Shown here: in pieces, positions 1-7,960 of the stretch
How positions within the stretch are numbered: the first letter of the stretch is position 1
Layout of the letters: each line of letters starts with the position of its first letter
Assembly (NCBI RefSeq): GCF_000712055.1
Contig: NZ_JOOA01000002.1
Location: forward strand, 3,074,001 to 3,138,000
Origin: Ruminococcus sp. HUN007
GTDB taxonomy: Bacteria; Bacillota; Clostridia; Oscillospirales; Ruminococcaceae
Direction: 5' to 3'
Length of the DNA stretch: 64,000 nt
The notes under the pieces: generated by a model
What the model saw: only the letters and a program-made list of their open reading frames with translations
Database searches by the model: none
Told to the model about the DNA's origin: nothing
Position numbers and translations under genes: made by a program

Positions 1-1
1 A

Positions 2-466
2 TATGATCTTTCCGGAGTGATCTCAAAAAGACGAAACGAACTTATTTCATCCGTTCTTGTAATGTGTAATGTGATGGAGGCTGCCGGCACCGGATTTGAC
101 AAGATCACGGAAGAATATGCGGACGCAGATGAACAGCATAAGCCGTATATTTTTTCTTCGTCAGATCATTTTACTCTGGTACTTCCGGACCTTACATATG
201 ATAAGGGCATGACGGAAAATGATGTTCCGGAAATAACGTTCATTCCTTGTAAAGATGCAACGGAACACGACGAGAAGGTTCTTGCATTCTGTTATAATCA
301 GGCACGTAAGGCGGCGGAAATAGCTGAATATCTTGGAATAAGTGATTCATCTTATCTAAGAAAGAAGGTTATCGGAAATCTTGTGGAAAACGGATATCTG
401 GAAAAAAACAAGGTTTCAAGGTCAGCATTTTACCGTACCAGTCGTGATGCGGTGGAGAAGATATAA
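2..466 (+). CDS. C-terminal part of an ATP-binding transcriptional regulator (AlbA_2/HATPase_c_4 type), 5' truncated by window
   Basis: The reading frame is open to the window edge, so the N-terminus lies outside. The visible part has the segment RRNELI followed by VMEAAGTGFDKI. This matches the C-terminal ATPase-like region of bacterial proteins with an N-terminal AlbA_2 DNA-binding domain (family knowledge). The last 60 residues look like a winged helix (AAEIAEYLGISDSSYLRKKV). Such proteins are usually predicted transcriptional regulators of unknown ligand. A family A structured repeat starts 4 bases after the stop. The family call is moderately sure; the target genes cannot be told. Confidence 0.65.
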   Translation, partial: YDLSGVISKRRNELISSVLVMCNVMEAAGTGFDKITEEYADADEQHKPYIFSSSDHFTLVLPDLTYDKGMTENDVPEITFIPCKDATEHDEKVLAFCYNQARKAAEIAEYLGISDSSYLRKKVIGNLVENGYLEKNKVSRSAFYRTSRDAVEKI

Positions 467-470
467 AAAA

Positions 471-588
471 AGGTGCCGGCGTGTCTCTGACGCGCCGGTA
501 TTATTTATAGTGCATCGAAGATGCACCGCTTCTGAAAAGGAATGCCTTTCGGCATGCTATTGAAAAACGGCCATCGTAGATGTCCGTT
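471..588 (+). repeat. Family A structured repeat, copy 1
   Basis: A chain of hairpins directly after the stop codon. Hairpin 1 pairs GCCGGCGTGT with ACGCGCCGGT around a CTCTG loop. Hairpin 2 is GTGCATC-GAA-GATGCAC. Hairpin 3 is ATGCC-TTTC-GGCAT. Hairpin 4 is ACGGCCATC-GTA-GATGTCCGT with one central mismatch. The same unit recurs at 3893-4014 and, shortened, at 5735-5799. All copies lie on the same strand just after a gene, so they may act as 3'-end or terminator structures (inference). Confidence 0.75.
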
Positions 589-711
589 TAAAAAAGACAG
601 ATATACATTTCGTGTAATGATCGAAAGCAAAATATGATAAACATAGTAAACAATATATTTTTATAATATTATTTAAAATTTGATAATGCAATGAATGTAT
701 GTGCAGTAAGA

Positions 712-740
712 TTGACTTGGATTTTTTTTAGTGTTATAAT
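712..740 (+). promoter_or_regulatory. Sigma-A promoter of the lipoprotein gene
   Basis: TTGACT at 712-717 and TATAAT at 735-740 with a 17-base spacer. The lipoprotein start codon lies 60 bases downstream, after an AAAGGA ribosome site at 785-790. Bases 590-711 are AT-rich and show no gene. Confidence 0.75.
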
Positions 741-800
741 TCACTTTGGTGTGTCACGACTAACAGTGGCCCTAATTACTATTAAAGGATTGATTACTTA

Positions 801-1592
801 ATGAAAAAGTACATAATTGCAGTAGCAGCACTCGTTGCTATGCTTAGTCTCACAGCTTGTGGAGAAACTGCTACAAGCGAAAATACTTCTGAAAAGGCAG
901 TGGAAGTTACAACTGCTTCTTATGAAGCAGAAGAGGAACAGGCTGCAGAGGATAATGAAAATGAAGAAGCAGCTAATGAGGAAGAAATTACAGAAGCCGT
1001 GACTGAGGCTGAGACCGAAGCAGTGGCTGATGAAACTTTTAAACCTGCTGAAGGACTCAGCAGCAAGTACGCTGACCTCGATAACAGAAGCTTTGTCTAT
1101 AACGGTCATTTATTCACTCTCGGCAAGACAACAATGCAGGAAATGGTTGATGCAGGCGTTACATTTAAAGGTAACTCTGATGAAAAGATGAACAAGGAAG
1201 TAGGTCCGGCGAGTGACGGAGATGATACAGTTCATAAAAGTTTAACCATTAGTGAAAGTGACTCACAGAGTATTGGCTGTGAATTTATTAATATTACGGG
1301 ATCAAGCATACCTGCAAAAGAGTGTGTAATTTGTTATGTTAGTGCATTATTATATGATAATCGTGGTGCTGCATTTAATGTAAGCGAGTCAGGCACTGTT
1401 GAATTTGCATTTCCGAAAGGCATTACAAGAGAGGATTTGTATGCAAACAGCGGAGATCCTACTGAAATAGATGATGATCTTAACAGGGTTGATTATCTTG
1501 TGGATTCTACAATGTTTGATGACGACAGCGGATACAAGTTCTTTTTTGAGGATAATAAGCTCTGCGAAGTTCATATGTCATGGCTTCCATAA
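801..1592 (+). CDS. Putative lipoprotein of unknown function
   Basis: 263 residues. The N-terminus has a lipoprotein signal with lipobox LTAC (Cys20), so the mature protein should be anchored on the outer face of the membrane. Residues about 25-80 form an acidic, low-complexity linker rich in Glu, Ala and Thr. A globular domain of about 180 residues follows, containing YNGHLFTLGKTTMQEMVDAG; I do not recognise it. The start is fixed by AAAGGA 10 bases upstream and by the promoter at 712-740. The downstream hairpin at 1614-1652 suggests a single-gene transcript. The same acidic linker style appears in the anti-sigma-like protein at 2314. Confidence 0.7.
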   Translation: MKKYIIAVAALVAMLSLTACGETATSENTSEKAVEVTTASYEAEEEQAAEDNENEEAANEEEITEAVTEAETEAVADETFKPAEGLSSKYADLDNRSFVYNGHLFTLGKTTMQEMVDAGVTFKGNSDEKMNKEVGPASDGDDTVHKSLTISESDSQSIGCEFINITGSSIPAKECVICYVSALLYDNRGAAFNVSESGTVEFAFPKGITREDLYANSGDPTEIDDDLNRVDYLVDSTMFDDDSGYKFFFEDNKLCEVHMSWLP

Positions 1593-1613
1593 TGATTTAA
1601 ATATGATAGTAAG

Positions 1614-1652
1614 GCAGTATAGTCTACGCAGGCTATGCTGCTTTTATTTTTA
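1614..1652 (+). terminator. Rho-independent terminator after the lipoprotein gene
   Basis: GCAGTATAG (1614-1622) pairs with CTATGCTGC (1633-1641) with one G-U pair, followed by a T-rich tract. Confidence 0.65.
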
Positions 1653-1826
1653 TTGACAAAACTAATCATCCGTGCGAAAAATATATTGAGCAAAAAAATG
1701 CACGGAAAGTTGTCTTTCAGTTGTATATATAGTGAACGTCATGATGAGAAGGGACGCTGAGCTGAGATTTACCAGCGTTCCTGAAAACAGCATAAAGTGC
1801 ACTTTATCGTGAAAGGAGAGGAAAGA

Positions 1827-2324
1827 ATGAGTGATAAAAACGATGCTTTGTATGCCTTCAGAAAATACGGCGACACGGTACTCAGAGCGGCATATGCCGT
1901 TACCGGTAGTTATCATGAGGCGGAAGATATTACACAGGAAGTTTTTCTGAAGCTTCATGCTGCGCCTCAGAAATTTGAAAATGATGAGCATATGAAAGCG
2001 TGGCTTTTACGAGTGACGATAAACAGGTGTAAAAATTACAGAAAAAGTTTCCGCTTCAGCAGGACATCTGTGATAGATGAGACGCTGGAAAATACTCTGA
2101 AGTGTGAATTTACTGAAAGGGACAATGAAATACGTGAGCAGATCGAACGGCTTCCGGAAAAATACGCATCGGTGATCTTCCTTTATTATTATGAAGAATA
2201 CAACATAAGAGAAATAGCAGATATTCTCGGAAAAAGCGAGAATACGGTGAGTTCGCTGCTGCAGCGCGGACGAAGGAGACTGAAGACTGAACTTGAAAAG
2301 GAGGGGTATGCTTATGAGACCTAA
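1827..2324 (+). CDS. ECF-type RNA polymerase sigma factor
   Basis: 165 residues, the usual size for extracytoplasmic-function sigma factors. Region 2 is visible near the N-terminus (YHEAEDITQEVFLKLH), followed by the W-containing helix AWLLRVTINRCKNYRK. Region 4 is near the C-terminus (REIADILGKSENTVSSLLQR), a helix-turn-helix that reads the -35 element. ATG 1827 is chosen because GGAGAGG lies just upstream; longer starts lack a ribosome site. The gene overlaps the next one by 11 bases, so synthesis of the sigma factor and its likely membrane regulator is probably coupled. The signal sensed cannot be told. Confidence 0.9.
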   Translation: MSDKNDALYAFRKYGDTVLRAAYAVTGSYHEAEDITQEVFLKLHAAPQKFENDEHMKAWLLRVTINRCKNYRKSFRFSRTSVIDETLENTLKCEFTERDNEIREQIERLPEKYASVIFLYYYEEYNIREIADILGKSENTVSSLLQRGRRRLKTELEKEGYAYET

Positions 2325-3852
2325 TGATTATGATAATTTTCTTGTCAACATACGCTGCAGTGATGAGTTCCGTGAACGTATGGAGAAATGTCTGAGTACA
2401 GAATCCGGTGAAATGCCTTCAGGTGAGAAGGATATTAAGATCGTAAAAGCACCGTCAAAGTTCAGAGCAGGGAATATTGCAGCGATGGCGGCTGCGATTG
2501 CCATTGTATTCGGTGCGGGTATAGCAGTAAACCATCTTTTATCAGGTTCTGGTGAAGGCCCTTTTTTACCGGGCGGAGATGCTGAGGTAACTGAAGAACC
2601 GGAGACTACGGAGGCTGTTACTGAAGCGAAAGATGAGGAACAGCCGGAAGTTACGGAAGAAGTTCAGAGAGCGGAAACTGCCGGAGTCAAAGAATGTGTG
2701 CTGAAGTGTTTCGGCAATCAGGTGGATGATATAGAGGTTGTAAGCTTTAATGGTAAAGCAGGAACACCGCTGTCAGGCGAAGTCTATTATAATTCAGCAC
2801 GTTACCGTTATTCTGTGCCAGATCCTGATAAAATGGCGGAATCAATTATAGACCTTGAATGGACAGAATGCAATGAGGATGAATTTAGTGAAGGTATGAT
2901 CGATGATGAGGTAGGTACCAAGGTCCTTAGCTGGGGAATATCAAGTTCTCCATCGGGAAATTATATATTAATAACGGCGAATGGGTATTTTTCAGGAGGA
3001 GGCAAATACTTCAGATTAGTCAATGAATCTGACTGTGGTAAAATCAATGATATATTTTTCGAGTATATCAGAATGACACCGGAATCTTTAATTGCAGAAC
3101 AGATACATTCAGGTGTACATATTTTGACCAACTTAAGAGCCGATTACAAATATGAACGAAACCACGGTTACAGTGATGACAGTGTTCCGGATGAACTGAA
3201 CGGCTCTATATATTACATGCAAAACAGCGAGGGTAACAGATATAGTTCAGATATGCCTAAAGAATTTACCGATTCTGTTTTTTATGGAGATGAAGGCAAA
3301 GAACTGATGTATGTGACAGGAGAAGGTACGTTTGATAATAAGTCAGTATCTATGGATTTAATTATGAACGGAGAAAAAACGGTATACAGTACCCAAGACA
3401 CAGAGACTGGAGAAAAGAATTTAGAGAATGTTTATTGGTACAACTGTTCTTTACTGGATACGCCTAAACCAGGAAATCAGTATTTTTATTTATGCAAAAA
3501 AATAGAAGAGGCCCTTACAAGTTACAGAGTGAAAACTGAAGGCGAAATTGAAAGTGTTGAACTGGAGAATGATATTACTGAATATCATTTTATACTCAGA
3601 ACGGGTAATGGAGGAAAAGATAGCGAAGAATATACAATTCAGCTCTTGGATCGCAGAATACTTGTGTCATACGAATGTAGATATCCAAACGGGTATTATG
3701 AATCATTTAAGCTCGATAATTATGAAATCAACTCCGATTCATTTGAAATGGATACAGAAGAGATCAAAGCGAAGTATGATGCAATCGAAGCTGCATGTAA
3801 CGAACAAAATAAAAGAAATGATGAAATAGCAAAATCGGCTTATGACTATTAA
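2314..3852 (+). CDS. Membrane protein with large extracellular domain, likely anti-sigma partner of the ECF factor
   Basis: About 512 residues. The first 45 residues are polar (cytosolic), then one membrane segment (AAMAAAIAIVFGAGIAVNHL), a Glu/Thr-rich linker and a large extracellular region of about 400 residues that I cannot assign. This topology and the overlap with the sigma gene fit an anti-sigma or sensor protein (inference); no zinc-binding anti-sigma motif is visible. ATG 2314 has AAGGAGGGG at good distance; ATG 2308 is too close to it. A family A repeat follows the gene. Confidence 0.65.
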   Translation: MRPNDYDNFLVNIRCSDEFRERMEKCLSTESGEMPSGEKDIKIVKAPSKFRAGNIAAMAAAIAIVFGAGIAVNHLLSGSGEGPFLPGGDAEVTEEPETTEAVTEAKDEEQPEVTEEVQRAETAGVKECVLKCFGNQVDDIEVVSFNGKAGTPLSGEVYYNSARYRYSVPDPDKMAESIIDLEWTECNEDEFSEGMIDDEVGTKVLSWGISSSPSGNYILITANGYFSGGGKYFRLVNESDCGKINDIFFEYIRMTPESLIAEQIHSGVHILTNLRADYKYERNHGYSDDSVPDELNGSIYYMQNSEGNRYSSDMPKEFTDSVFYGDEGKELMYVTGEGTFDNKSVSMDLIMNGEKTVYSTQDTETGEKNLENVYWYNCSLLDTPKPGNQYFYLCKKIEEALTSYRVKTEGEIESVELENDITEYHFILRTGNGGKDSEEYTIQLLDRRILVSYECRYPNGYYESFKLDNYEINSDSFEMDTEEIKAKYDAIEAACNEQNKRNDEIAKSAYDY

Positions 3853-3892
3853 CTGAGCAGTCGGTTTTAATTCAACGATAATCACTTAAAAT

Positions 3893-4014
3893 GGTATCGG
3901 CGCGTCTCTAACGCGCCGATATTAATTTTATAGTGCATCGAAGATGCACCGATTCTGAGAAGGAATGCCTTTCGGCATACTATTGAACCAACGGCCATCA
4001 TAGATGCCCGTTGA
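3893..4014 (+). repeat. Family A structured repeat, copy 2
   Basis: Same hairpin order as copy 1. Hairpin 1 here is ATCGGCGCGT-CTCTA-ACGCGCCGAT. Compared with copies 1 and 3, paired bases change on both sides (A-T against G-C or G-T, T-A against C-G), so pairing is kept. Hairpins 2, 3 and 4 are retained. Confidence 0.75.
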
Positions 4015-4186
4015 TGAAGAATGATATGTGTTTGGGGTATAACGTAGTATGCTGTTAAATGTGGTATTTGCGTGTTCCCCAGATTGGGGAACAGAACGTT
4101 TAGTTGCGCTAAAATCCTCAAAAAACTGGTGTTCTGAAATTGTCCCCCAACTTGGGAGAGCAATTTTGGGGAAACATGGATTTTCA

Positions 4187-4292
4187 GAAAATGTGCATAA
4201 CGAGCAATAATTCGCTAAGAAAATGTGTGAAACCCCTCGATGATTCGCTAAGAAAATGTGCAAACTCTCAAATTATTCGCTATGAAAATGTG
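4187..4292 (+). repeat. Four GAAAATGTG direct repeats with 32-33 base period
   Basis: GAAAATGTG starts at 4187, 4219, 4252 and 4284. The last three lie in the longer unit ATTCGCTAAGAAAATGTG (4210, 4243 and, with one change, 4275). The 540-base gap between the anti-sigma-like gene and the ATPase gene holds repeat A2, this array and the inverted repeat at 4306; no gene is seen. The array could be protein-binding sites upstream of the ATPase gene (inference). Confidence 0.7.
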
Positions 4293-4305
4293 CGATAGTA
4301 CACTG

Positions 4306-4327
4306 AAATTACGTAAATACGTAATTT
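4306..4327. promoter_or_regulatory. Perfect inverted repeat, possible operator of the ATPase gene
   Basis: AAATTACGTA (4306-4315) and TACGTAATTT (4318-4327) form a perfect palindrome with a 2-base centre. It lies just before TTGATT (4337-4342) and TATCAT (4359-4364), a weak promoter candidate for the gene starting at 4393. Confidence 0.4.
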
Positions 4328-4392
4328 ACAGGCTCTTGATTTTGCTTTGGTTTTGTAGTATCATAATAAAGTAGAAACCGGAGGTGCAGAAA

Positions 4393-5727
4393 ATGTATTT
4401 ATCACGTAAAATAGATAAGTTTTTAAGCGAATGGAAAGCTGATGCAGACAGAAAGCCGCTGATAATAAAAGGGCCGCGTCAGGTCGGTAAAACGGAAACT
4501 GTACGTCATTTTGCAAAAGAGAACTATGAGAGCTTTATAGAGATCAATTTCGTTGTTGAACCAAAGTACGAGAAGATCATTGCTGACGGATACAGTGCCG
4601 AGAGTATAATCAAGTACATTTCACTCCTTGATCCTTCGAAAAAATTCATTGCCGGAAAAACGCTTATCTTCTTTGATGAGGTACAGAAGTTTCCGGATAT
4701 AGCGACCAGTCTGAAATTTTTCAAAGAGGACGGCAGATTCGATGTTATATGCATCGGATCGATGCTTGGAATCAACTATCACAAGATTGAAAGCAACAGT
4801 GTCGGATATAAGACCGATTATATTATGCGTTCGATGGATTTCGATGAATTCCTTACTGCTAAAGGATATGACAGTTCACTGCGTGAAGATATGCTTAAGC
4901 ATATGAAGGAACTTAAACCTTTCAATGACATTGAAATGGATCTTTTCAGATCACTCTTCCTTGACTATTGCGTTCTCGGGGGAATGCCGGCAGTTGTTTC
5001 AAAATACATCGAAACCGGAACTTTTGAAGGTTCACTTGAAACCCAGAGACAGCTTCTTGAAGATTACAAGGAAGATATCCGCAAATATGCCGACGGACTT
5101 GATCAGACACGTATTCTCAATGTTTACAATCGTATCGCTCCGCAGCTTGCAAAGGAAAACAAGAAGTTTCAGATATCAAAAGTTGCCACAGGAGCACGTT
5201 TCCGTGATTACCGCGGATGCATCGAATGGCTGAATGATGCGGGAATCGTGAATGTCTGCTACTGTATGTCGTTTCCGGAGCTGCCGCTGAGAGGCAACTA
5301 TGACGAAGACAAATTCAAACTGTATTTTGCTGACAGTGGTCTTCTTGTGGCAATGCTCGATGATGAAGCCCAGGATGATCTGCGTGCAAATAAAAATCTT
5401 GGAGTATATAAAGGTGCGCTGTATGAGAATATTGTCGGTGAAGCTTTTGTAAAGAGCGGATGCGAACTGTATTATTACCGCCGTGATGATTCGCAGCTTG
5501 AACAGGACTTTTTCATGAGGACAAAGGATCATCTTGTTCCGGTTGAAGTCAAGGCGGAAAACGGGAAGACCAAATCGCTGAAAACTCTTATCAGTTCAGA
5601 CAGATATTCTGATATATCTTTCGGAGTTAAACTGTTTAACGGAAATATCGGGGTTGAGGATAATGTTTATTCATTTCCGTATTTCTGCTCGTTCCTTCTG
5701 AAAGAATTTCTGCGGACAATAGAATGA
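4393..5727 (+). CDS. ATP-binding protein, AAA_14/DUF4143 family
   Basis: 444 residues. Walker A is GPRQVGKTE near residue 30 and Walker B is LIFFDEVQKFP near residue 95; a DUF4143 region forms the C-terminal half. Near the end, LEQDFFMRTKDHLVPVEVKA has the E/D-(X)n-ExK arrangement of the nuclease-like fold of this family. The role of these common proteins is not settled; they have been proposed in stress response or mobile functions. GGAGGT lies 7 bases before ATG 4393; the in-frame GTG at 4384 overlaps the ribosome site and is rejected. A family A repeat starts 8 bases after the stop. Confidence 0.85.
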   Translation: MYLSRKIDKFLSEWKADADRKPLIIKGPRQVGKTETVRHFAKENYESFIEINFVVEPKYEKIIADGYSAESIIKYISLLDPSKKFIAGKTLIFFDEVQKFPDIATSLKFFKEDGRFDVICIGSMLGINYHKIESNSVGYKTDYIMRSMDFDEFLTAKGYDSSLREDMLKHMKELKPFNDIEMDLFRSLFLDYCVLGGMPAVVSKYIETGTFEGSLETQRQLLEDYKEDIRKYADGLDQTRILNVYNRIAPQLAKENKKFQISKVATGARFRDYRGCIEWLNDAGIVNVCYCMSFPELPLRGNYDEDKFKLYFADSGLLVAMLDDEAQDDLRANKNLGVYKGALYENIVGEAFVKSGCELYYYRRDDSQLEQDFFMRTKDHLVPVEVKAENGKTKSLKTLISSDRYSDISFGVKLFNGNIGVEDNVYSFPYFCSFLLKEFLRTIE

Positions 5728-5734
5728 GAAAAAA

Positions 5735-5799
5735 GGTGCCGGCGTGTCTCTGACGCGCCGGCACTATCAGTAGTGCACCTTCGGTGCACCGATCCTGAC
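5735..5799 (+). repeat. Family A structured repeat, copy 3 (short)
   Basis: Only the first two hairpins remain: GCCGGCGTGT-CTCTG-ACGCGCCGGC and GTGCACC-TTC-GGTGCAC. The second stem has C-G where copies 1 and 2 have T-A. The TTGAAGT array takes the place of hairpins 3 and 4. Confidence 0.7.
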
Positions 5800-5800
5800 T

Positions 5801-5883
5801 TTGAAGTTATTGAAGTTTTATTGAAGTGACATTGAAGTAGTTGTTGAAGTAAATTGAAGTTGACATTGAAGTGATATTGAAGT
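5801..5883 (+). repeat. Eight TTGAAGT direct repeats at about helical spacing
   Basis: TTGAAGT starts at 5801, 5810, 5821, 5832, 5844, 5854, 5866 and 5877, with steps of 9, 11, 11, 12, 10, 12 and 11 bases. Most steps are close to one DNA turn. No reading frame uses it. It lies between two convergent genes. Confidence 0.8.
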
Positions 5884-5891
5884 TACAGCAA

Positions 5892-5940
5892 AATCAGCAT
5901 ATCTAACCCACATAAATACGAGGATTCAGATATGCTGATT
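5892..5940 (-). terminator. Inverted repeat after the dockerin gene, probable terminator
   Basis: AATCAGCATATCT (5892-5904) and AGATATGCTGATT (5928-5940) pair perfectly over 13 bases with a 23-base loop, 18 bases past the stop of the minus-strand gene. The T tract on the minus strand is short, so termination strength is uncertain. Confidence 0.45.
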
Positions 5941-5958
5941 GTTTTTAATGAGAGTTTT

Positions 5959-7701
5959 TTACTTCAGCAAAAGCTTCTTAAGCAGTATGAAGTCAATGAT
6001 ATTTACCGAGCCGTCGTCGTTCATATCTGCAGAGGATGGTTCTGTGATATGGATGGTGCTATCGGCGAGAAGAAATTTCTGCAGTGCGGTGATGTCGGCG
6101 GTGGTTACTGAGCCGTCGGAGTTGACATCTCCTTTTATTACCAGTGTGTTCGGTGATGAAAGAGAAGTTACGGTAAATGTATCATCGGAGTTGTTTTCGG
6201 CTTTGACCACATCAAGTGTTCCGAGATAATTGGCGCCGAGGTCCCTGCTCCAGATGTTTTCATTTGAGAACCGAACGCATATATCAGGTGTGTCTTCGCC
6301 GGTTGTGTCGTAGTAAAGTTTCAGATATACTTTATAACTTCCGGCATCAGCGTTTCCGGGAAGCTTCAGCTTAAGCCGCTCATCTGTAATTGCGGCACTT
6401 TCCCATCTGCGACTGTCGATATCCACCGGAGCGGTAATTGTTCTGCCGTCTTTTTCAAGGATAACGGCAGCCTTTTGTTTTTTGATAACATTGGCAAATC
6501 CGGTGTTGGCAATACTGAAATGAATTTCGGCACTGCCGCCCTGAGAGGCTTCGGAACTGAGTTCGGATTTTTTCACGAGGAAACGGTATCCGAGATGATC
6601 GCGGATGAATTTATACACGTTCTCGCCGTAGTATGCGCTGTTGTCGGCACCGTCAATATCGTATCTGCTTTCAAATTTAAATTCCTTGTAAAGCGGCCAG
6701 ATATTTGAGTTTATATAGGTCAGATGAGTCGCGTACATTTCCTTTATGCAGTTTTCCGGAAGATAGTTTTTAAACTTCTTAGCGTAGCCGGTGTTCCCGG
6801 AAAATTCTCCGCCGAAATAGGCGTGCTTCATCTGAGTGTTCATCCACTTTACAGTTTTTTCTCTGTCCGGTGTAAGATAGGTTCCGAGATCGGTGTCCGA
6901 ACCCATATATCCGTCGTTGTACATGCCTACTCTTGCAGCATCGGAACCCTCTTCGGCTGTATATCCGGCAAGATCATCCGGCTTTATTCCTGCCCAGGTA
7001 TAAAACGTATCAGCAGTACGCACTGTCACTGAAACACTGTCCGGAACGATTTCAAGCATCTTTCCGAGTAGCTTTGCCTTGTATTCCGGAGTGGTGTATT
7101 TTCCGCCGTGCTGCTCGCCCCATTTACCCACAAATCCGCTTTCTATGTACATGAGGATATCTTCGTAGTCATCGAGAAAATGATCTTCGTGTATCTGGTC
7201 GATGTGGTGGAAGACTTGTTCGAAGGTTGCAGGCTCAGGATTATCTTTTCCGTTGATATCGTAGCGGAAACGCATTCCAACCGTGCATCCGTTTTTACGG
7301 CAGTTTTCAAGTGTGCCCCTTATGCCTTTGAAAAATTCCTCATCAAGATCGTAGTCGGTGCCTTCAGTGTAATTTCCGTCCGCATCGGTTGTACCGTTTG
7401 AACCCGATGAAAAGGCGGATATATCCACGAACATGACAACAAGGCTGCCCTTCGGATCATGTACCGGAGTGTCACCCGGTTTGCACACATACCAGACTGA
7501 ATTTGTGTATCCGGCTCCCGGATTATTGATAGTTTCTGCACAGTCTTTGTAACTTATCCCTGAATCTTTTAAGGTTCCGGTACTCGCAGCCGAAACAGTG
7601 AGATCATTTATAACTTTCGTTTGACTGCTGTACAGAGATAATGCAGGTGATGTTAAACATACTGCTGTGACAAGACTTATGATAGTTTTTATATTATTCA
7701 T
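5959..7701 (-). CDS. Secreted DUF4874/DUF4832 protein with C-terminal type I dockerin
   Basis: 580 residues. A signal peptide covers about the first 40 residues. The segment NNPGAGYTNSVWYV opens a DUF4874-like region, with DUF4832 after it; these domains have a barrel-like, glycoside hydrolase-related layout but unproven activity (family knowledge). MYIESGFVGKWGEQHGG looks like an active-site region. The last 60 residues hold two calcium-loop repeats (GDVNSDGSVTTADI and ADMNDDGSVNIIDF), a complete type I dockerin. The protein should thus be secreted and docked to a cohesin-bearing scaffold. The minus strand has a GGGGGG ribosome site just before ATG. The enzymatic role is inferred only. Confidence 0.8.
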   Translation of the reverse strand: MNNIKTIISLVTAVCLTSPALSLYSSQTKVINDLTVSAASTGTLKDSGISYKDCAETINNPGAGYTNSVWYVCKPGDTPVHDPKGSLVVMFVDISAFSSGSNGTTDADGNYTEGTDYDLDEEFFKGIRGTLENCRKNGCTVGMRFRYDINGKDNPEPATFEQVFHHIDQIHEDHFLDDYEDILMYIESGFVGKWGEQHGGKYTTPEYKAKLLGKMLEIVPDSVSVTVRTADTFYTWAGIKPDDLAGYTAEEGSDAARVGMYNDGYMGSDTDLGTYLTPDREKTVKWMNTQMKHAYFGGEFSGNTGYAKKFKNYLPENCIKEMYATHLTYINSNIWPLYKEFKFESRYDIDGADNSAYYGENVYKFIRDHLGYRFLVKKSELSSEASQGGSAEIHFSIANTGFANVIKKQKAAVILEKDGRTITAPVDIDSRRWESAAITDERLKLKLPGNADAGSYKVYLKLYYDTTGEDTPDICVRFSNENIWSRDLGANYLGTLDVVKAENNSDDTFTVTSLSSPNTLVIKGDVNSDGSVTTADITALQKFLLADSTIHITEPSSADMNDDGSVNIIDFILLKKLLLK

Positions 7702-7792
7702 TTGTTTCCCCCCTGTTATCTGCCTTTAAGGATATCATCATAAAACTTTTTTCCGCTTTTGTACTTTTACTTAATTTTAGTACGAAACAAGG

Positions 7793-7871
7793 GGAAAGTC
7801 AACCGGACTGCCAGTGCAGCCCGGTTTTATAAGTAGCACCATCAAAACTTTGTTTTGATGGTACCATTTCT
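7793..7871 (+). repeat. Family B structured repeat, copy 1
   Basis: Hairpin AACCGGACTGC-CAGT-GCAGCCCGGTT (one A-C mismatch) followed by TTTTAT, then hairpin ACCATCAAAAC-TTT-GTTTTGATGGT. Further copies lie at 8614-8696 and 9917-10004. This copy follows no plus-strand gene but precedes vapBC. Confidence 0.8.
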
Positions 7872-7910
7872 AAATGATGCAGTAAAAGATAACCATAATA
7901 TAAAACCTTA

Positions 7911-7939
7911 TTGACAAAGTATATACTATAGTATATACT
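7911..7939 (+). promoter_or_regulatory. vapBC promoter with palindromic operator
   Basis: TTGACA (7911-7916) and TATACT (7934-7939) are 17 bases apart. Bases 7918-7939 form a perfect 22-base palindrome (half-site AGTATATACTA) covering the spacer and the -10. VapB-VapC complexes usually repress their own promoter, so this is the likely operator (inference). Confidence 0.8.
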
Positions 7940-7960
7940 GAAATAAAGGAGTTGATTCTT

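Noticed and set aside
3882..4263. Minus-strand open frames rich in FLAN repeats
   Set aside because: They translate the direct-repeat array and repeat A2, have no ribosome site and resemble no protein.
4187..4292. CRISPR-like array
   Set aside because: Only four short repeats, with partly similar spacers, no leader and no cas genes; better seen as phased direct repeats.
6475..7401. Plus-strand open frames inside the dockerin gene
   Set aside because: Antisense shadows of a strongly supported secreted protein.
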